Below are positions 1-8,073 of a stretch of 64,000 nt of DNA, one piece after another (within the stretch, counting starts at the first letter, position 1; each line of letters starts with the position of its first letter). Under the pieces are notes generated by a model, which was given only the letters and a program-made list of their open reading frames with translations, was not told the DNA's origin and made no database searches. A program made the position numbers and the translations under genes. The DNA lies in assembly GCF_014649815.1 (NCBI RefSeq), contig NZ_BMTT01000016.1:62001-126000 (forward strand), read 5' to 3'. Origin of the DNA: Streptomyces mutabilis. GTDB lineage: Bacteria; Actinomycetota; Actinomycetes; Streptomycetales; Streptomycetaceae.

Positions 1-2
1 GA

Positions 3-302
3 GGCGGCAAGGCCGTCGCCGGAGCCACCGGCCAGCAGGCCGCAGCCCCCGTCACCACCGGCAGCCTCGGCGACCTCACCCCCGCAGGCGCCGTCGTCGT
101 CTTCCTCATCACCTGCGGCACGATCTTCGCGTTCCGCGCCGCGGGCAAGGACGAGCGCAAGCGCATGGTCGGCGGCATCTTCTGCGGCGTCTGCCTCTGC
201 CTCACCGCCGGTGTGGCCAGCGCCCTGAACTGGCTGCCGGGTCTGATCAACGGTGTCGGCGGGCAGCTCCAGGCCGCCGTTCAGGGGTCGGGCATCCTGT
301 GA
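3..302 (+). CDS. Small integral membrane protein (5' end missing)
   Basis: The frame is open from the window edge and ends at TGA 300-302, giving 99 residues. After an Ala/Gly/Thr-rich stretch there are two hydrophobic segments, at about residues 31-46 and 60-83, joined by a charged loop (GKDERKR). The 3' end overlaps the next GTG start as GTGA, so the two are translationally coupled. The layout recalls small membrane proteins of actinobacterial conjugative plasmids (Spd-type) or a holin. I do not recognise a specific family, and the start lies outside the window. Confidence 0.55.
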   Translation, partial: GGKAVAGATGQQAAAPVTTGSLGDLTPAGAVVVFLITCGTIFAFRAAGKDERKRMVGGIFCGVCLCLTAGVASALNWLPGLINGVGGQLQAAVQGSGIL

Positions 303-913
303 AGCGCCGACTCGCCCTGTGGGCCGCCCGCAAGTCGGCCGCAGACCGTCTCGCCCGGGGCAGCGCCACGGTGTGGCAGCGCCGCGCCGACGCCCTGACC
401 TCGTGGGTCCGCGCCGGCCGCCGCGACGACCTCACCGGCTGGCGCGCAGCCCTCGGCCCCGTAGCCCGCCTGGCCATCCTCGGCGTGCTGGCCTACGCAG
501 TGTGGGCGGTCATCCGGGCGCTGCCGTGGCTGATGTGGCTGCTCGCCGGGTGGTGGCTGCGCGCCGCCTGGAAGGCCGGCCGCGCCCCCGCCGAGGAGAC
601 CGACGACGCCCCCGCCGATGAGGCCTCCAGCGCGGCCGGCCGGGAAGCCCTCCGCGGCCTCCTGCTGAAGCTGATGGGAGAGGGCTCCGGGGTGCACCTC
701 CGGACCGTCCTCGCCCACCTCCAGGAGCACGGCCAGTGGGAGGGCCGCACGGTCACCGATCTGCGCCTCCAGCTGGGGCGCCTGGGGGTGCCGCACGACC
801 CCCGCGTGAAGGTGGGCGGGGTGCCCACCTGGGGGGTCCGCAGGCGCGACCTGGAGGCCCCTTCCCCGGCCGCCGCCGAGGAAGCGTCTACCGCCTCGTC
901 TACCGCCGCCTGA
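299..913 (+). CDS. Membrane protein with C-terminal winged-helix-like domain
   Basis: The GTG start at 299 overlaps the preceding stop. The 204-residue product has a basic N-terminus, a tight pair of hydrophobic helices at about residues 55-90 rich in Trp, an acidic Ala-rich linker, and a soluble domain at about 112-175 whose pattern (HLRTVLAHLQEHGQW..VTDLRLQLGRLGV) resembles a small winged helix. It ends in a low-complexity Ala/Ser/Thr tail. Coupling to another two-helix protein and the repeat cluster over its 3' end recall Spd genes near the transfer locus of Streptomyces plasmids. Function is unknown and the comparison is inference. Confidence 0.6.
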   Translation: MKRRLALWAARKSAADRLARGSATVWQRRADALTSWVRAGRRDDLTGWRAALGPVARLAILGVLAYAVWAVIRALPWLMWLLAGWWLRAAWKAGRAPAEETDDAPADEASSAAGREALRGLLLKLMGEGSGVHLRTVLAHLQEHGQWEGRTVTDLRLQLGRLGVPHDPRVKVGGVPTWGVRRRDLEAPSPAAAEEASTASSTAA

Positions 914-972
914 CCTGCACGTCTACCCGTCCATCTACCACCGTCTACCGCCTGATCTACCGACCATCTACC
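887..972. repeat. Seven TCTACC repeats with near-helical spacing
   Basis: TCTACC starts at 887, 899, 922, 934, 944, 956 and 967, all in one orientation. Intervals are 12, 23, 12, 10, 12 and 11 bases, so most copies sit about one helical turn apart and one gap is two turns. Several copies extend to TCTACCGC. The first two lie in the end of the upstream gene and the rest in the intergenic space. This looks like an iteron or protein-loading array, not a coding repeat. Confidence 0.7.
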
Positions 973-1055
973 CGGAGGCCCGCCAGGCTCCTGTCCTGAC
1001 GCGCCATCCGTATGGCACGATTCCGCCACATCATCAACATGTTCATGGGGGGACT

Positions 1056-1649
1056 GTGAACCACCGCACCACCGCCGCCATCGCCGCCCTCGCAGCCGCT
1101 GGCCTCCTGACCCTCACCTCGTGCAGCCTTGACGAGAGCAGCGTCGACACCACACCCAAGACCAACGCCTCCAAAGCAGACACCAACGCCGACTCCCCGA
1201 AGGAAGCCCCCAGCAGCCCGGCCCCGAAGAAGAAGGCCGGCGTCGGCGACACCCTGACCGTGACCGGCTTCCAGGACGGCGAGCAGCTCGACGTCACGTT
1301 GAAGAAGTGGCTGCCGACTGCCAAGTCCTCCGACCCGTACTTCGGACCGGAGCAGGGCAAGCGCTGGGCTGCCGCACAGTTCGAGATCGTGAACACCGGC
1401 AGCAAGGCGTACTCCGACAGTCCTTCCAACGGAGCGCAGGTCGCTGACGGGCAGGGGCAGCGCTTCAGTTCCTGGTTCGGGGAGATCACCGCGGGGCCAT
1501 CGATGGCGTCGGACGTGAACCTACCGAAGGGCGAGAAGGCCTTGGGCTGGATCGTGTTCGAGGTTCCGAAGGACTCGAAGATCACGTCCGTACAGTTCGC
1601 AATGAACTCCGGATTCGCCGATGAAACCGGGCAGTGGCAAATGCAGTAG
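1056..1649 (+). CDS. Secreted lipoprotein, DUF4352-like
   Basis: The 197-residue product has a textbook lipoprotein signal: basic start, Ala/Leu core and lipobox LTSC with Cys23 as the lipidated residue. A charged Ser/Lys/Pro linker runs to about residue 70. A beta-rich domain then resembles the Telokin-like DUF4352 fold (repeated pattern of disordered linker, GDTLTVTGF start, and a late LPKGEKALGWIVFEVP strand pair). GTG at 1056 is chosen because a G-rich Shine-Dalgarno (GGGGGGA) ends just upstream. A strong terminator follows, so it is a single-gene unit in front of the virion genes. A role in altering the lysogen's surface is inference. Confidence 0.75.
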   Translation: MNHRTTAAIAALAAAGLLTLTSCSLDESSVDTTPKTNASKADTNADSPKEAPSSPAPKKKAGVGDTLTVTGFQDGEQLDVTLKKWLPTAKSSDPYFGPEQGKRWAAAQFEIVNTGSKAYSDSPSNGAQVADGQGQRFSSWFGEITAGPSMASDVNLPKGEKALGWIVFEVPKDSKITSVQFAMNSGFADETGQWQMQ

Positions 1650-1668
1650 CTCCCGTGTCACCTTCGCC

Positions 1669-1710
1669 GCGCCAGGCCCCGAACTATGCCCGTAGTTCCG
1701 GGCCTGGCGC
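1669..1710 (+). terminator. Strong hairpin after the lipoprotein gene
   Basis: An inverted repeat with 17 of 18 pairs (GCGCCAGGCCCCGAACTA against TAGTTCCGGGCCTGGCGC) encloses a six-base loop, TGCCCG. It begins 19 bases after the lipoprotein stop. There is no long T tract, as is common in Streptomyces. Confidence 0.85.
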
Positions 1711-1715
1711 CTGCA

Positions 1716-1756
1716 CTACGCCCGTAGTTGCGTTTCCGGCGATCATGCCTCATTAT
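1716..1756 (+). promoter_or_regulatory. Candidate promoter with palindromic operator
   Basis: TTGCGT at 1728-1733 and CATTAT at 1751-1756 are separated by 17 bases and resemble -35 and -10 boxes. The palindrome ACTAC-GCCC-GTAGT at 1716-1729 overlaps the -35 box. A near copy, AACTA-TGCCCG-TAGTT, forms the tip of the preceding terminator hairpin. The site would drive the gene at 1843. The cognate repressor is unknown. Confidence 0.45.
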
Positions 1757-1842
1757 GGGCCGCAGATCTGGCATGCCCGGAACCAAAACCACCGGACACG
1801 GCATCATGACCCCCGTATCTCGCATCCGTTCCAGGGGGGAAC

Positions 1843-2406
1843 ATGAGCCAGCCGCAGCCTCCGAGATGGCAGCCGCCACAACAACCGATCACCTGGGGCA
1901 CGTCCCAGCACGGCCCGCAGCAGCCACCGCCACCGCCCAACTGGGGCGCACCGGCACCCCGGCCGCCGCACACCAAGCCACCGAAGAACAAGGCCGGAAA
2001 GATCCTCGGCATCGTCGCCGCCTGCATCGTCGGGTTCTTCGTCGTCGCCCTCACCATCGGCGCCATCGTTCAAGAAGACGAGCCCGCCGACGAGAAGCCT
2101 GCCGCGAAGCCGCCCGCCTACACAGTCGTCGACCGCAAGGAAGCCGGCCACTCGCGACAGATCACCATCGAGGTCGACACCACGAACGACCTCCGCGCGG
2201 TCTTCGAGGACTCCATCAAGGACCTCACCGAGAACGCCGGATACACGATCCTGATCAACTGCTCGACCGGTGGCACCGAAAGCGTGGACAACCGGCTGGC
2301 GAACGGCAACTACGCGATCGGCAACTACGGCACCGCCGCTACGGGCCTGGACGACGGCGAGAAGAAGTTCGAACTCGTCGAGGGCCGGAGCTGCCCCGCG
2401 AAGTAG
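1843..2406 (+). CDS. Pro-rich membrane-anchored extracytoplasmic protein
   Basis: ATG 1843 follows a GGGGGGAA ribosome site. The 187-residue product starts with about 50 residues rich in Pro/Gln, followed by one strong transmembrane helix at about 53-76. An acidic linker and a C-terminal domain of about 100 residues with two Cys (in INCSTGG and RSCPAK) follow. The layout (proline-rich cytoplasmic tail, one helix, small outer domain) is common among Streptomyces membrane proteins of unknown function. It has its own candidate promoter and terminator, so it behaves as an independent accessory gene. I do not recognise a family. Confidence 0.75.
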   Translation: MSQPQPPRWQPPQQPITWGTSQHGPQQPPPPPNWGAPAPRPPHTKPPKNKAGKILGIVAACIVGFFVVALTIGAIVQEDEPADEKPAAKPPAYTVVDRKEAGHSRQITIEVDTTNDLRAVFEDSIKDLTENAGYTILINCSTGGTESVDNRLANGNYAIGNYGTAATGLDDGEKKFELVEGRSCPAK

Positions 2407-2423
2407 ACCCACACCCACTGACT

Positions 2424-2453
2424 GGCCCGACCGCACCGTCCCGCGGTCGGGCC
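2424..2453 (+). terminator. Perfect 11-bp hairpin
   Basis: GGCCCGACCGC at 2424-2434 pairs perfectly with GCGGTCGGGCC at 2443-2453 around an eight-base loop. It separates the membrane-protein gene from the terminase operon. Confidence 0.85.
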
Positions 2454-2480
2454 TTCGCACGCCCGGAGAAGGGAGCCCCC

Positions 2481-2990
2481 GTGCCGAAGCCGAAGTTCAG
2501 CAAGGGCGGCACCGTCACCGACGAAGAACGCGCCGAGATCATCCGCCTCCACGGCGAAGGCAACGGCCGCAACGAGATCGCACGACTCACCCGCCGCAGC
2601 CTCCGCACCGTCTCCCTCATCTGCGCCGGCGAGGGCCTCACCTTCGACGTCACCATGACCGAAGAGGCCACCCGCCACCGCATGGCCAACCTCGCCGAGC
2701 GCCGCGCGATCCTCGCCGAGGCCCTCCAGACCGACGCCGAGAAGCTCACCGAGCAGCTCTGGCAGCCCCACTGGGTGTTCAACTTCGGCGGCAAGGACAA
2801 CACCTACGAGAAGCGACTCCTCGACGAGCCGCCGCCCGACGCAAAGAAGAACCTCATGGCGTCGGCCGGCATCGCCATCGAGAAGAGCCTAAAGCTCGTC
2901 CCGCCGCGCGACGACGACGGCACGGAGCAGGTCGGTTCGCTGCTGACGTCGCTGTACGACAAGCTGCGAGACCGCCATGGGGATGGATAG
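2481..2990 (+). CDS. Terminase small subunit-like HTH protein
   Basis: The start is GTG 2481, preceded by GGAGAAGGGAG. The 169-residue product carries a helix-turn-helix at about residues 11-52 (DEERAEIIRLHGEGNGRNEIA...) of the kind that recognises pac or cos DNA. A charged helical region follows. It lies immediately upstream of, and overlaps, the terminase large subunit gene, which is the usual place for the packaging recognition subunit. The family call rests on position and the HTH; direct similarity could not be tested. Confidence 0.8.
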   Translation: MPKPKFSKGGTVTDEERAEIIRLHGEGNGRNEIARLTRRSLRTVSLICAGEGLTFDVTMTEEATRHRMANLAERRAILAEALQTDAEKLTEQLWQPHWVFNFGGKDNTYEKRLLDEPPPDAKKNLMASAGIAIEKSLKLVPPRDDDGTEQVGSLLTSLYDKLRDRHGDG

Positions 2991-4251
2991 CCCTGGCCTG
3001 TCGGACAAGCAGGAGCGGTCGATCGCGCACGCCAGCTCGTGGCTGAACGTGTGGGAGGGCAGCGTCCGGTCGGGCAAGACAATCGCGTCGCTGCTGCGCT
3101 GGCTGATGTACGTCCAGACGGCGCCGCGCGGCGGCGAGCTGGCCGTCATCGGCAAGACCTTCGACACCGTGGCCCGTAACGTCTTCGGTCCGCTCACCGA
3201 CCCCAGCCTGTTCGGCGACGCGGCGAAGACCGTGAAGTACACGCGCGGCGCGAGTGTGGCGTGGATCCTCGGCAAGCCAATCGAGATCATCACCGCGAAC
3301 GACAAGAAGGCCGAGGGGCGCCTGCGCGGTCTCACGGGCGCGGGCGCGTACGTGGACGAGTGGACGCTGATCCCTCAGGAGTTCTTCAAGCGGCTCGTCG
3401 ACCGCATGTCGGTGCCCGGCGCGCAGATCTTCGTGACGACCAACCCGGACAACCCGGGTCACTGGGTGCGGAAGGAATGGCTCGACAAGGCCGACGAGCT
3501 GGGCATCCGCCGCTGGCACTTCGTCATGGACGACAACCCGTCCCTCGACGACACCTACCGCGAGCGGATGAAGCGCTCGTTTACGGGCCTGTGGTACCGG
3601 CGCTACATCCTGGGCCAGTGGGTGCAGTCCGAAGGCGCGATCTACGAGAGTTTCGACAGCGAGCGTCACGTCGTGAAGTCGCTGCCCCGAATCGACCGGT
3701 GGCTGTGCGACGCGATCGACTACGGCACGACCAACCCCTACGCCGACCTCCTGCTGGGCCTCGGCGTGGACCGGCGCCTGTACGTCGTCAGCGAGTACCG
3801 CTGGGACTCTCGGGCCAAGCGCCGGAAGCTGACGGATACGGAGTACTCGAAGGCCCGTCGGCAGTGGCTCGCCAGGGTCCCGCAGCCGGAGACGAACGTG
3901 GTCGGCGTCCAGCCGGAGTGGACGATCGTGGACCCGTCGGCGTCGTCGTACATCGAGCAGCTGCACCGCGATGGTGTGACGGGCGTGACGGCTGCGGACA
4001 ACACCGTGCTGGACGGCATCCGCACGGTGTCGTCGCTGTTCTCGACCGGTGACCTGCTGGTCCACGAGTCCGCGCAGGGCCTCATCGACGAACTCCCGGG
4101 CTACTCCTGGGACGACAAGGCGGCCGAGAAGGGCGAGGACAAGCCGATCAAGGACAACGACCACTCGTGCGATGCCCTCCGCTACGGCGTCCGTACGACC
4201 GAGGCCCTGTGGCGGCCGTACCTACCGACCAGACTGGAGGTGGCAGCCTGA
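2977..4251 (+). CDS. Terminase large subunit (PBSX/Terminase_3 type)
   Basis: This is the DNA-packaging ATPase/nuclease motor. The 424-residue product has a Walker A motif GSVRSGKT at residues 28-35 and a Walker B-like AYVDEW at about 125-130. A C-terminal RNase H-like nuclease domain carries acidic clusters: DAIDYGTTNP, WTIVDPSA and DNDHSCDALRYG. It overlaps the small-subunit gene by 14 bases. A second ATG lies six bases downstream at 2983 and cannot be excluded as the start. Its TGA overlaps the portal ATG. Confidence 0.95.
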   Translation: MGMDSPGLSDKQERSIAHASSWLNVWEGSVRSGKTIASLLRWLMYVQTAPRGGELAVIGKTFDTVARNVFGPLTDPSLFGDAAKTVKYTRGASVAWILGKPIEIITANDKKAEGRLRGLTGAGAYVDEWTLIPQEFFKRLVDRMSVPGAQIFVTTNPDNPGHWVRKEWLDKADELGIRRWHFVMDDNPSLDDTYRERMKRSFTGLWYRRYILGQWVQSEGAIYESFDSERHVVKSLPRIDRWLCDAIDYGTTNPYADLLLGLGVDRRLYVVSEYRWDSRAKRRKLTDTEYSKARRQWLARVPQPETNVVGVQPEWTIVDPSASSYIEQLHRDGVTGVTAADNTVLDGIRTVSSLFSTGDLLVHESAQGLIDELPGYSWDDKAAEKGEDKPIKDNDHSCDALRYGVRTTEALWRPYLPTRLEVAA

Positions 4252-5762
4252 TGCCTCTGCCCATGGGCGACATGGCCTGGCCGCCCCCGTACCTCGGCCC
4301 CGCCCTCGACGCCATGCACACCTGGGACACCTGGTGGAGCGGCGACCCCGACCGCCTCGAAGACCTCTACAGCGGCAGCACCGGCGGCGCCCCCGACCCC
4401 AAGCGCTACCAGTTCGCCGGCGGCGTCCTCGGCAAGCTCGCCCGCTGGTGGTGGGGCACCCCTACCGCGCCCGGCGAGCGCCGGACGAAACTCCACGTCC
4501 CGATCGCCGGAGACCTGTGCGGTGGGTCGGCCGACCTGCTCTTCTCCGAGCCGCCGCGGTTCACCGTCGACGACACGGACACTCAGGACCGGCTCGACGC
4601 GCTCGCCGACGACGGGATGCTCGCCACCTTGCAGACTGCGGCCGAGGTCGGTGCCGCGCTCGGTGGCGTGTACCTGCGGCCGGTGTACGACCAGGAGATC
4701 GCGGACCGGCCGTGGATCGTCGCCGAGCACGCCGACCGGGCCATCCCCGAATTCACCTGGGGCAGGCTCAGCGCGGTCACGTTCTGGAAGGTCGTCCGCG
4801 AGCACGACGGGCAGGTCTGGCGGTGGCTTCAGCGCCACGAGCCCAGCATCATCTACCACGGCCTCTACCAGGGCACCAAGGAGAAGCTCGGCCGGCCGGT
4901 GCCGCTGGAAGACTCCCGCGAGACCGAGGCATTCGCCACGCTGGTCGACGAGGACGGCGGCATCCCCACCGGCTACGACAAGCTTGACGTCGTCTACATC
5001 CCCAACCAAGCCAGCCGCCGCTGGCGCAGCGCCGAACGCCTCCAGAACCTCGGCCGATCCGACCTCGACGGCGTCGAGTCACTGATGGACGCCCTCGACG
5101 AGACCTACTCGTCGTGGATGCGGGACATCCGCCTGGGCAAGGGCCGCATCGTCGTCCCGAACGCCTACCTGCAATCCAACGGTCCGGGCCGCGGCGCGGG
5201 CTGGAACCCGGACCAGGAGGCGTTCGCCGGGCTCGACATGCTGGCGCGTGCCGACTCCGGGCAGCTCACGGTGGCCCAGTTCGCGATCAGGGTGCAGGAG
5301 CACCGGGACACGGCCGAGGACTTGGTGAACCAGATCCTCCGCAGCGCTGGCTACTCGGGGCAGACGTTCGGGATCGGCGGCGACGTCGCCGTCACGGCCA
5401 CGGAGATCACCGCCCGGGAACGACGCTCGATGACGACCCGCGGGCGGAAAATCCTGCGGTGGCGGCCGGCGCTCGCACAGCTGATGGAGGCGCTGCTGGC
5501 GGTCGACCAGCACGTGTTCGGCGGCAGCATCGAGCCGCAGCGGCCGACGATCGAGTTCGAGGACAGCGTGCAGGAAGACCCGCTGTCGCTGGCGAACACG
5601 GCGGACGTGCTGCGCAGGGCGCAGGCGGCTTCGACGGACACGCTGGTGCGGATGGCCCACCCCGAGTGGGACGACGACCAGGTGACCGCGGAGGTGCGGC
5701 GCATCCAGGTCGAGGCGGGCACGGCGGTCCCGGACCCGATGCAGGTCGGGGACATCCCGTAG
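4251..5762 (+). CDS. Phage portal protein (SPP1/Gp6-like)
   Basis: This is the dodecameric portal at the unique capsid vertex, through which DNA is packaged. ATG 4251 overlaps the terminase stop (TGATG) and follows TGGAGGTGG. The 503-residue length fits the SPP1-like portal family. Typical features are an N-terminal Trp-rich segment, a mixed wing region, and a long C-terminal helix with a phage-portal pattern (AVTATEITARERRSMTTRGRK at about residues 382-402). The next gene is MuF-like, the normal neighbour. Confidence 0.93.
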   Translation: MPLPMGDMAWPPPYLGPALDAMHTWDTWWSGDPDRLEDLYSGSTGGAPDPKRYQFAGGVLGKLARWWWGTPTAPGERRTKLHVPIAGDLCGGSADLLFSEPPRFTVDDTDTQDRLDALADDGMLATLQTAAEVGAALGGVYLRPVYDQEIADRPWIVAEHADRAIPEFTWGRLSAVTFWKVVREHDGQVWRWLQRHEPSIIYHGLYQGTKEKLGRPVPLEDSRETEAFATLVDEDGGIPTGYDKLDVVYIPNQASRRWRSAERLQNLGRSDLDGVESLMDALDETYSSWMRDIRLGKGRIVVPNAYLQSNGPGRGAGWNPDQEAFAGLDMLARADSGQLTVAQFAIRVQEHRDTAEDLVNQILRSAGYSGQTFGIGGDVAVTATEITARERRSMTTRGRKILRWRPALAQLMEALLAVDQHVFGGSIEPQRPTIEFEDSVQEDPLSLANTADVLRRAQAASTDTLVRMAHPEWDDDQVTAEVRRIQVEAGTAVPDPMQVGDIP

Positions 5763-5778
5763 AAGGTGGTGATCGGCC

Positions 5779-6894
5779 GTGCCCGTATCCCCGGCCATGG
5801 CCGAAGACCTCGCGACAGCGGTCGCTGACCTGTACGAGGCAGCCGAGGGCGTGCTCATCGAGAAGATCCGCCGCGCCCTCGCCGAGGGCATCAACTCCCC
5901 GGTATGGGTGCAGCTGAAGCTGGCCGCGGTCGGCAACCTGCAGGCGGCGATCGACGAGGTGATCGCCGCGCTGCAGGTCGACGCGAACGGCGCGATCCAC
6001 CAGGCGCTCGCCGAGGCGTACGACCGGGGGCAGCAGGCGGCCGTCGCCGAGCTGGGCGCGCTCGGTGTCGGTCAGGCTGCGGCTGCTGCGGCAGCCGTAC
6101 CGACCGCCCCGGTGGTGGATCGCCTCGCCCGCGCGGTCATCGACGAGACCGGGCCCGTCTACCTGCGGATGCTGCGGGCCACGATGGACGCGTACCGCGA
6201 CGTCGTGTCCCGGGCCGCTGCAGCACCCGTGCTCGGCGTGCAGACCCGGCGCCAGGCTGCGCAGGGCGCCCTGGACGACTTCGCCGGGCGGGGCATCAAG
6301 GGCTTCGTCGACTCACGGGGCCGCTCGTGGGAGCTGCGGTCGTACGTGGAGATGGCGATGCGGTCTGCTGTCGGCCGGGCTGCTGTGGAGGCGCACACGG
6401 ACCGGCTTGGTGCTGCTGGCGTCGAGCTGGTGATCGTGTCGCAGGCGCCCGAGGAGTGCCCGTTGTGCCGTCCGTGGGAACGGAAGGTGCTCACTCGTAC
6501 CGGGCAGCCTGGGGCGCGGTCGGTGCAGGTGGAGCATGCGACGGAGGACGGCGAGATGGTCACCGTCAGGGTGGCGGGGTCGCTGCCGGAGGCGCGGGCG
6601 GCGGGGCTGATGCACCCGAACTGCCGGCACACGGTGTCCGCTTACCTGCCGGGCGTCTCGCGGATCCCGAAGGCGCAGCCGTCGCGGGGGACCTACGAGG
6701 ACTCGCAGCGGCAGCGGTACTACGAGCGGCAGATCCGGAAGTGGAAGCGGCTGGAAGAAGCCGCGATGGACGACGCACGGCGGACGCTGACGCGGGCGCA
6801 GGTGCGCGCGTATCAGGCGCGGGTGCGTGAGCTGGTCGCGGAGACGGGCCTGCCTCGCAAGCGTCACCGCGAGCAGCTCACGACTGCTCGCTAG
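5779..6894 (+). CDS. MuF-like minor capsid protein
   Basis: GTG 5779 follows AGAAGGTGG. The 371-residue product has a long helical N-terminal half and a compact C-terminal domain with CPLC (Cys227, Cys230) and HPNCRH (His279, Cys282, His284). These form the putative metal-binding core of the phage minor capsid / SPP1 gp7 (Phage_min_cap2) fold. Such proteins sit inside the procapsid near the portal. No toxin domain is fused, unlike some prophage MuF proteins. The basic tail ends against a small oppositely oriented gene. Confidence 0.88.
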   Translation: MPVSPAMAEDLATAVADLYEAAEGVLIEKIRRALAEGINSPVWVQLKLAAVGNLQAAIDEVIAALQVDANGAIHQALAEAYDRGQQAAVAELGALGVGQAAAAAAAVPTAPVVDRLARAVIDETGPVYLRMLRATMDAYRDVVSRAAAAPVLGVQTRRQAAQGALDDFAGRGIKGFVDSRGRSWELRSYVEMAMRSAVGRAAVEAHTDRLGAAGVELVIVSQAPEECPLCRPWERKVLTRTGQPGARSVQVEHATEDGEMVTVRVAGSLPEARAAGLMHPNCRHTVSAYLPGVSRIPKAQPSRGTYEDSQRQRYYERQIRKWKRLEEAAMDDARRTLTRAQVRAYQARVRELVAETGLPRKRHREQLTTAR

Positions 6895-7101
6895 TTACCG
6901 GCGTCCGGCCAACGGAGAATGGACCCGAGCTGCGGGTGTCTCCTTCGCCTCAGTCGGTGCCTGGACTTTGAGGATCGAGTATGCCTCGGCGAGTGCCCTG
7001 GCGCTCTCGCCGTTACCTGCTTCAGCAGCGCGGGTGACGGCTTCGAGGAGCGCGGTACGGGCCTGGTCTGCGAGCTGAGGCTCGCTGCGGTTATCAGTCA
7101 T
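6895..7101 (-). CDS. Small helical protein, antisense gene inside the virion operon
   Basis: The 68-residue product (MTDNRSEPQLADQARTALLE...) is predicted to be mostly helical and charged, with no membrane segment. Its stop codon abuts the MuF-gene stop, so the two are exactly convergent. No Shine-Dalgarno is visible; a TTACTGT box about 6 bases upstream suggests a possibly leaderless transcript. An opposite-strand gene in a late operon fits a moron expressed from the prophage. Function is unknown. It could be a chance frame, but its composition looks protein-like. Confidence 0.55.
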   Translation of the reverse strand: MTDNRSEPQLADQARTALLEAVTRAAEAGNGESARALAEAYSILKVQAPTEAKETPAARVHSPLAGRR

Positions 7102-7256
7102 GCGCACACAGTAAGCCCTGATGTATGACTCGTTCCCCCCTGCCTCATTCGCCCCAACTCGGGGCGCAGACTTCCGCCCGCCAGGCGCGGGCCGGATCGC
7201 ACAACCCCCGCCAGGCGCGGGGCCGAACCATTCCGACGCGCACCAGGAGTGCACGC

Positions 7257-8048
7257 ATGCCCAAGCGAACCCTCCCCCGCCTCGCCGTCGCTGGCGCTGG
7301 CTGGGCACACCCCTACGGCCACAGCCCTTTCGCGCCGTACCTGTACGCCGACGGCGGGGACGGAGACAACTCCGCATCCGACAACGGCGACAGCGGTGAC
7401 GACACGGGCGCCGACGACGGCCAGGACGACGACGCCGGCGGGACCGGCGACGACTCCTCGGACGACGACGCGGCCAAGGACGAGAAGCCCAAGCCGAAGC
7501 CGCCGGCGAAGAAGGACAGCGACGACCCGGCGGCCGAGCTGGAGCGGCTCCGCAAGGAGTTGCGCCAGGCCAACGCGGACGCCGCGAAGGCCCGCACCAC
7601 GGCGAAGAAGAACGCCGCCGAGGAGGCCAAGGCCGAACTGGTCCAGCAGATGGGCCGGGCACTCGGCCTGATCAAGGACGACAAGGACGAGGCGCCGGAC
7701 CCGGCGAAGCTCACCGCGGAGATCGAGCGCGCCACCGAGGCGCACCGCGAGACCGCTGTCGAGCTGGCGATTTACCGCAGCGCAGGCAAGTACGGCGCTG
7801 ACCCGGACGCCCTGACCGACAGCCGGACCTTCCTGAAGTCCATCAAGGGCCTGGACCCCTCGGAGGACGGGTTCGCGAAGAAGGTCTCCGAGGCCATCAA
7901 GAAGGCCGTCGAGGCCAATCCCAAGCTCAAGGCCGCGAGCCAGGCGCCCGCGCGCACATCCGGTGACTTCTCCGGCAGCTCGGAGAAGCCCAAGAACCAG
8001 AACTCGATCGAGGCTCAGCGCGAGGCGCGCAGCAAGGCGCGCAGCTGA
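7257..8048 (+). CDS. Capsid scaffolding protein
   Basis: ATG 7257 is chosen for its CAGGAG site nine bases upstream; the frame is open further 5' but without a plausible start. The 263-residue product has a very acidic Asp/Gly-rich segment (about residues 30-75), a Lys/Pro linker, a long coiled coil rich in Ala/Glu/Lys/Arg (about 85-130) and a basic C-terminal end. That layout and its place directly before the coat gene are typical of scaffolding proteins. The leader carries two copies of CCGCCAGGCGCGG, 30 bases apart, whose role is unknown. Confidence 0.85.
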   Translation: MPKRTLPRLAVAGAGWAHPYGHSPFAPYLYADGGDGDNSASDNGDSGDDTGADDGQDDDAGGTGDDSSDDDAAKDEKPKPKPPAKKDSDDPAAELERLRKELRQANADAAKARTTAKKNAAEEAKAELVQQMGRALGLIKDDKDEAPDPAKLTAEIERATEAHRETAVELAIYRSAGKYGADPDALTDSRTFLKSIKGLDPSEDGFAKKVSEAIKKAVEANPKLKAASQAPARTSGDFSGSSEKPKNQNSIEAQREARSKARS

Positions 8049-8073
8049 GCCTCTCCAGTAGAGAGGGCCCGCA

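Noticed and set aside
887-972. TCTACC cluster as a CRISPR array
   Set aside because: Units are six bases with spacers of 4-17 bases, far from CRISPR repeat and spacer lengths, and no cas gene is present.
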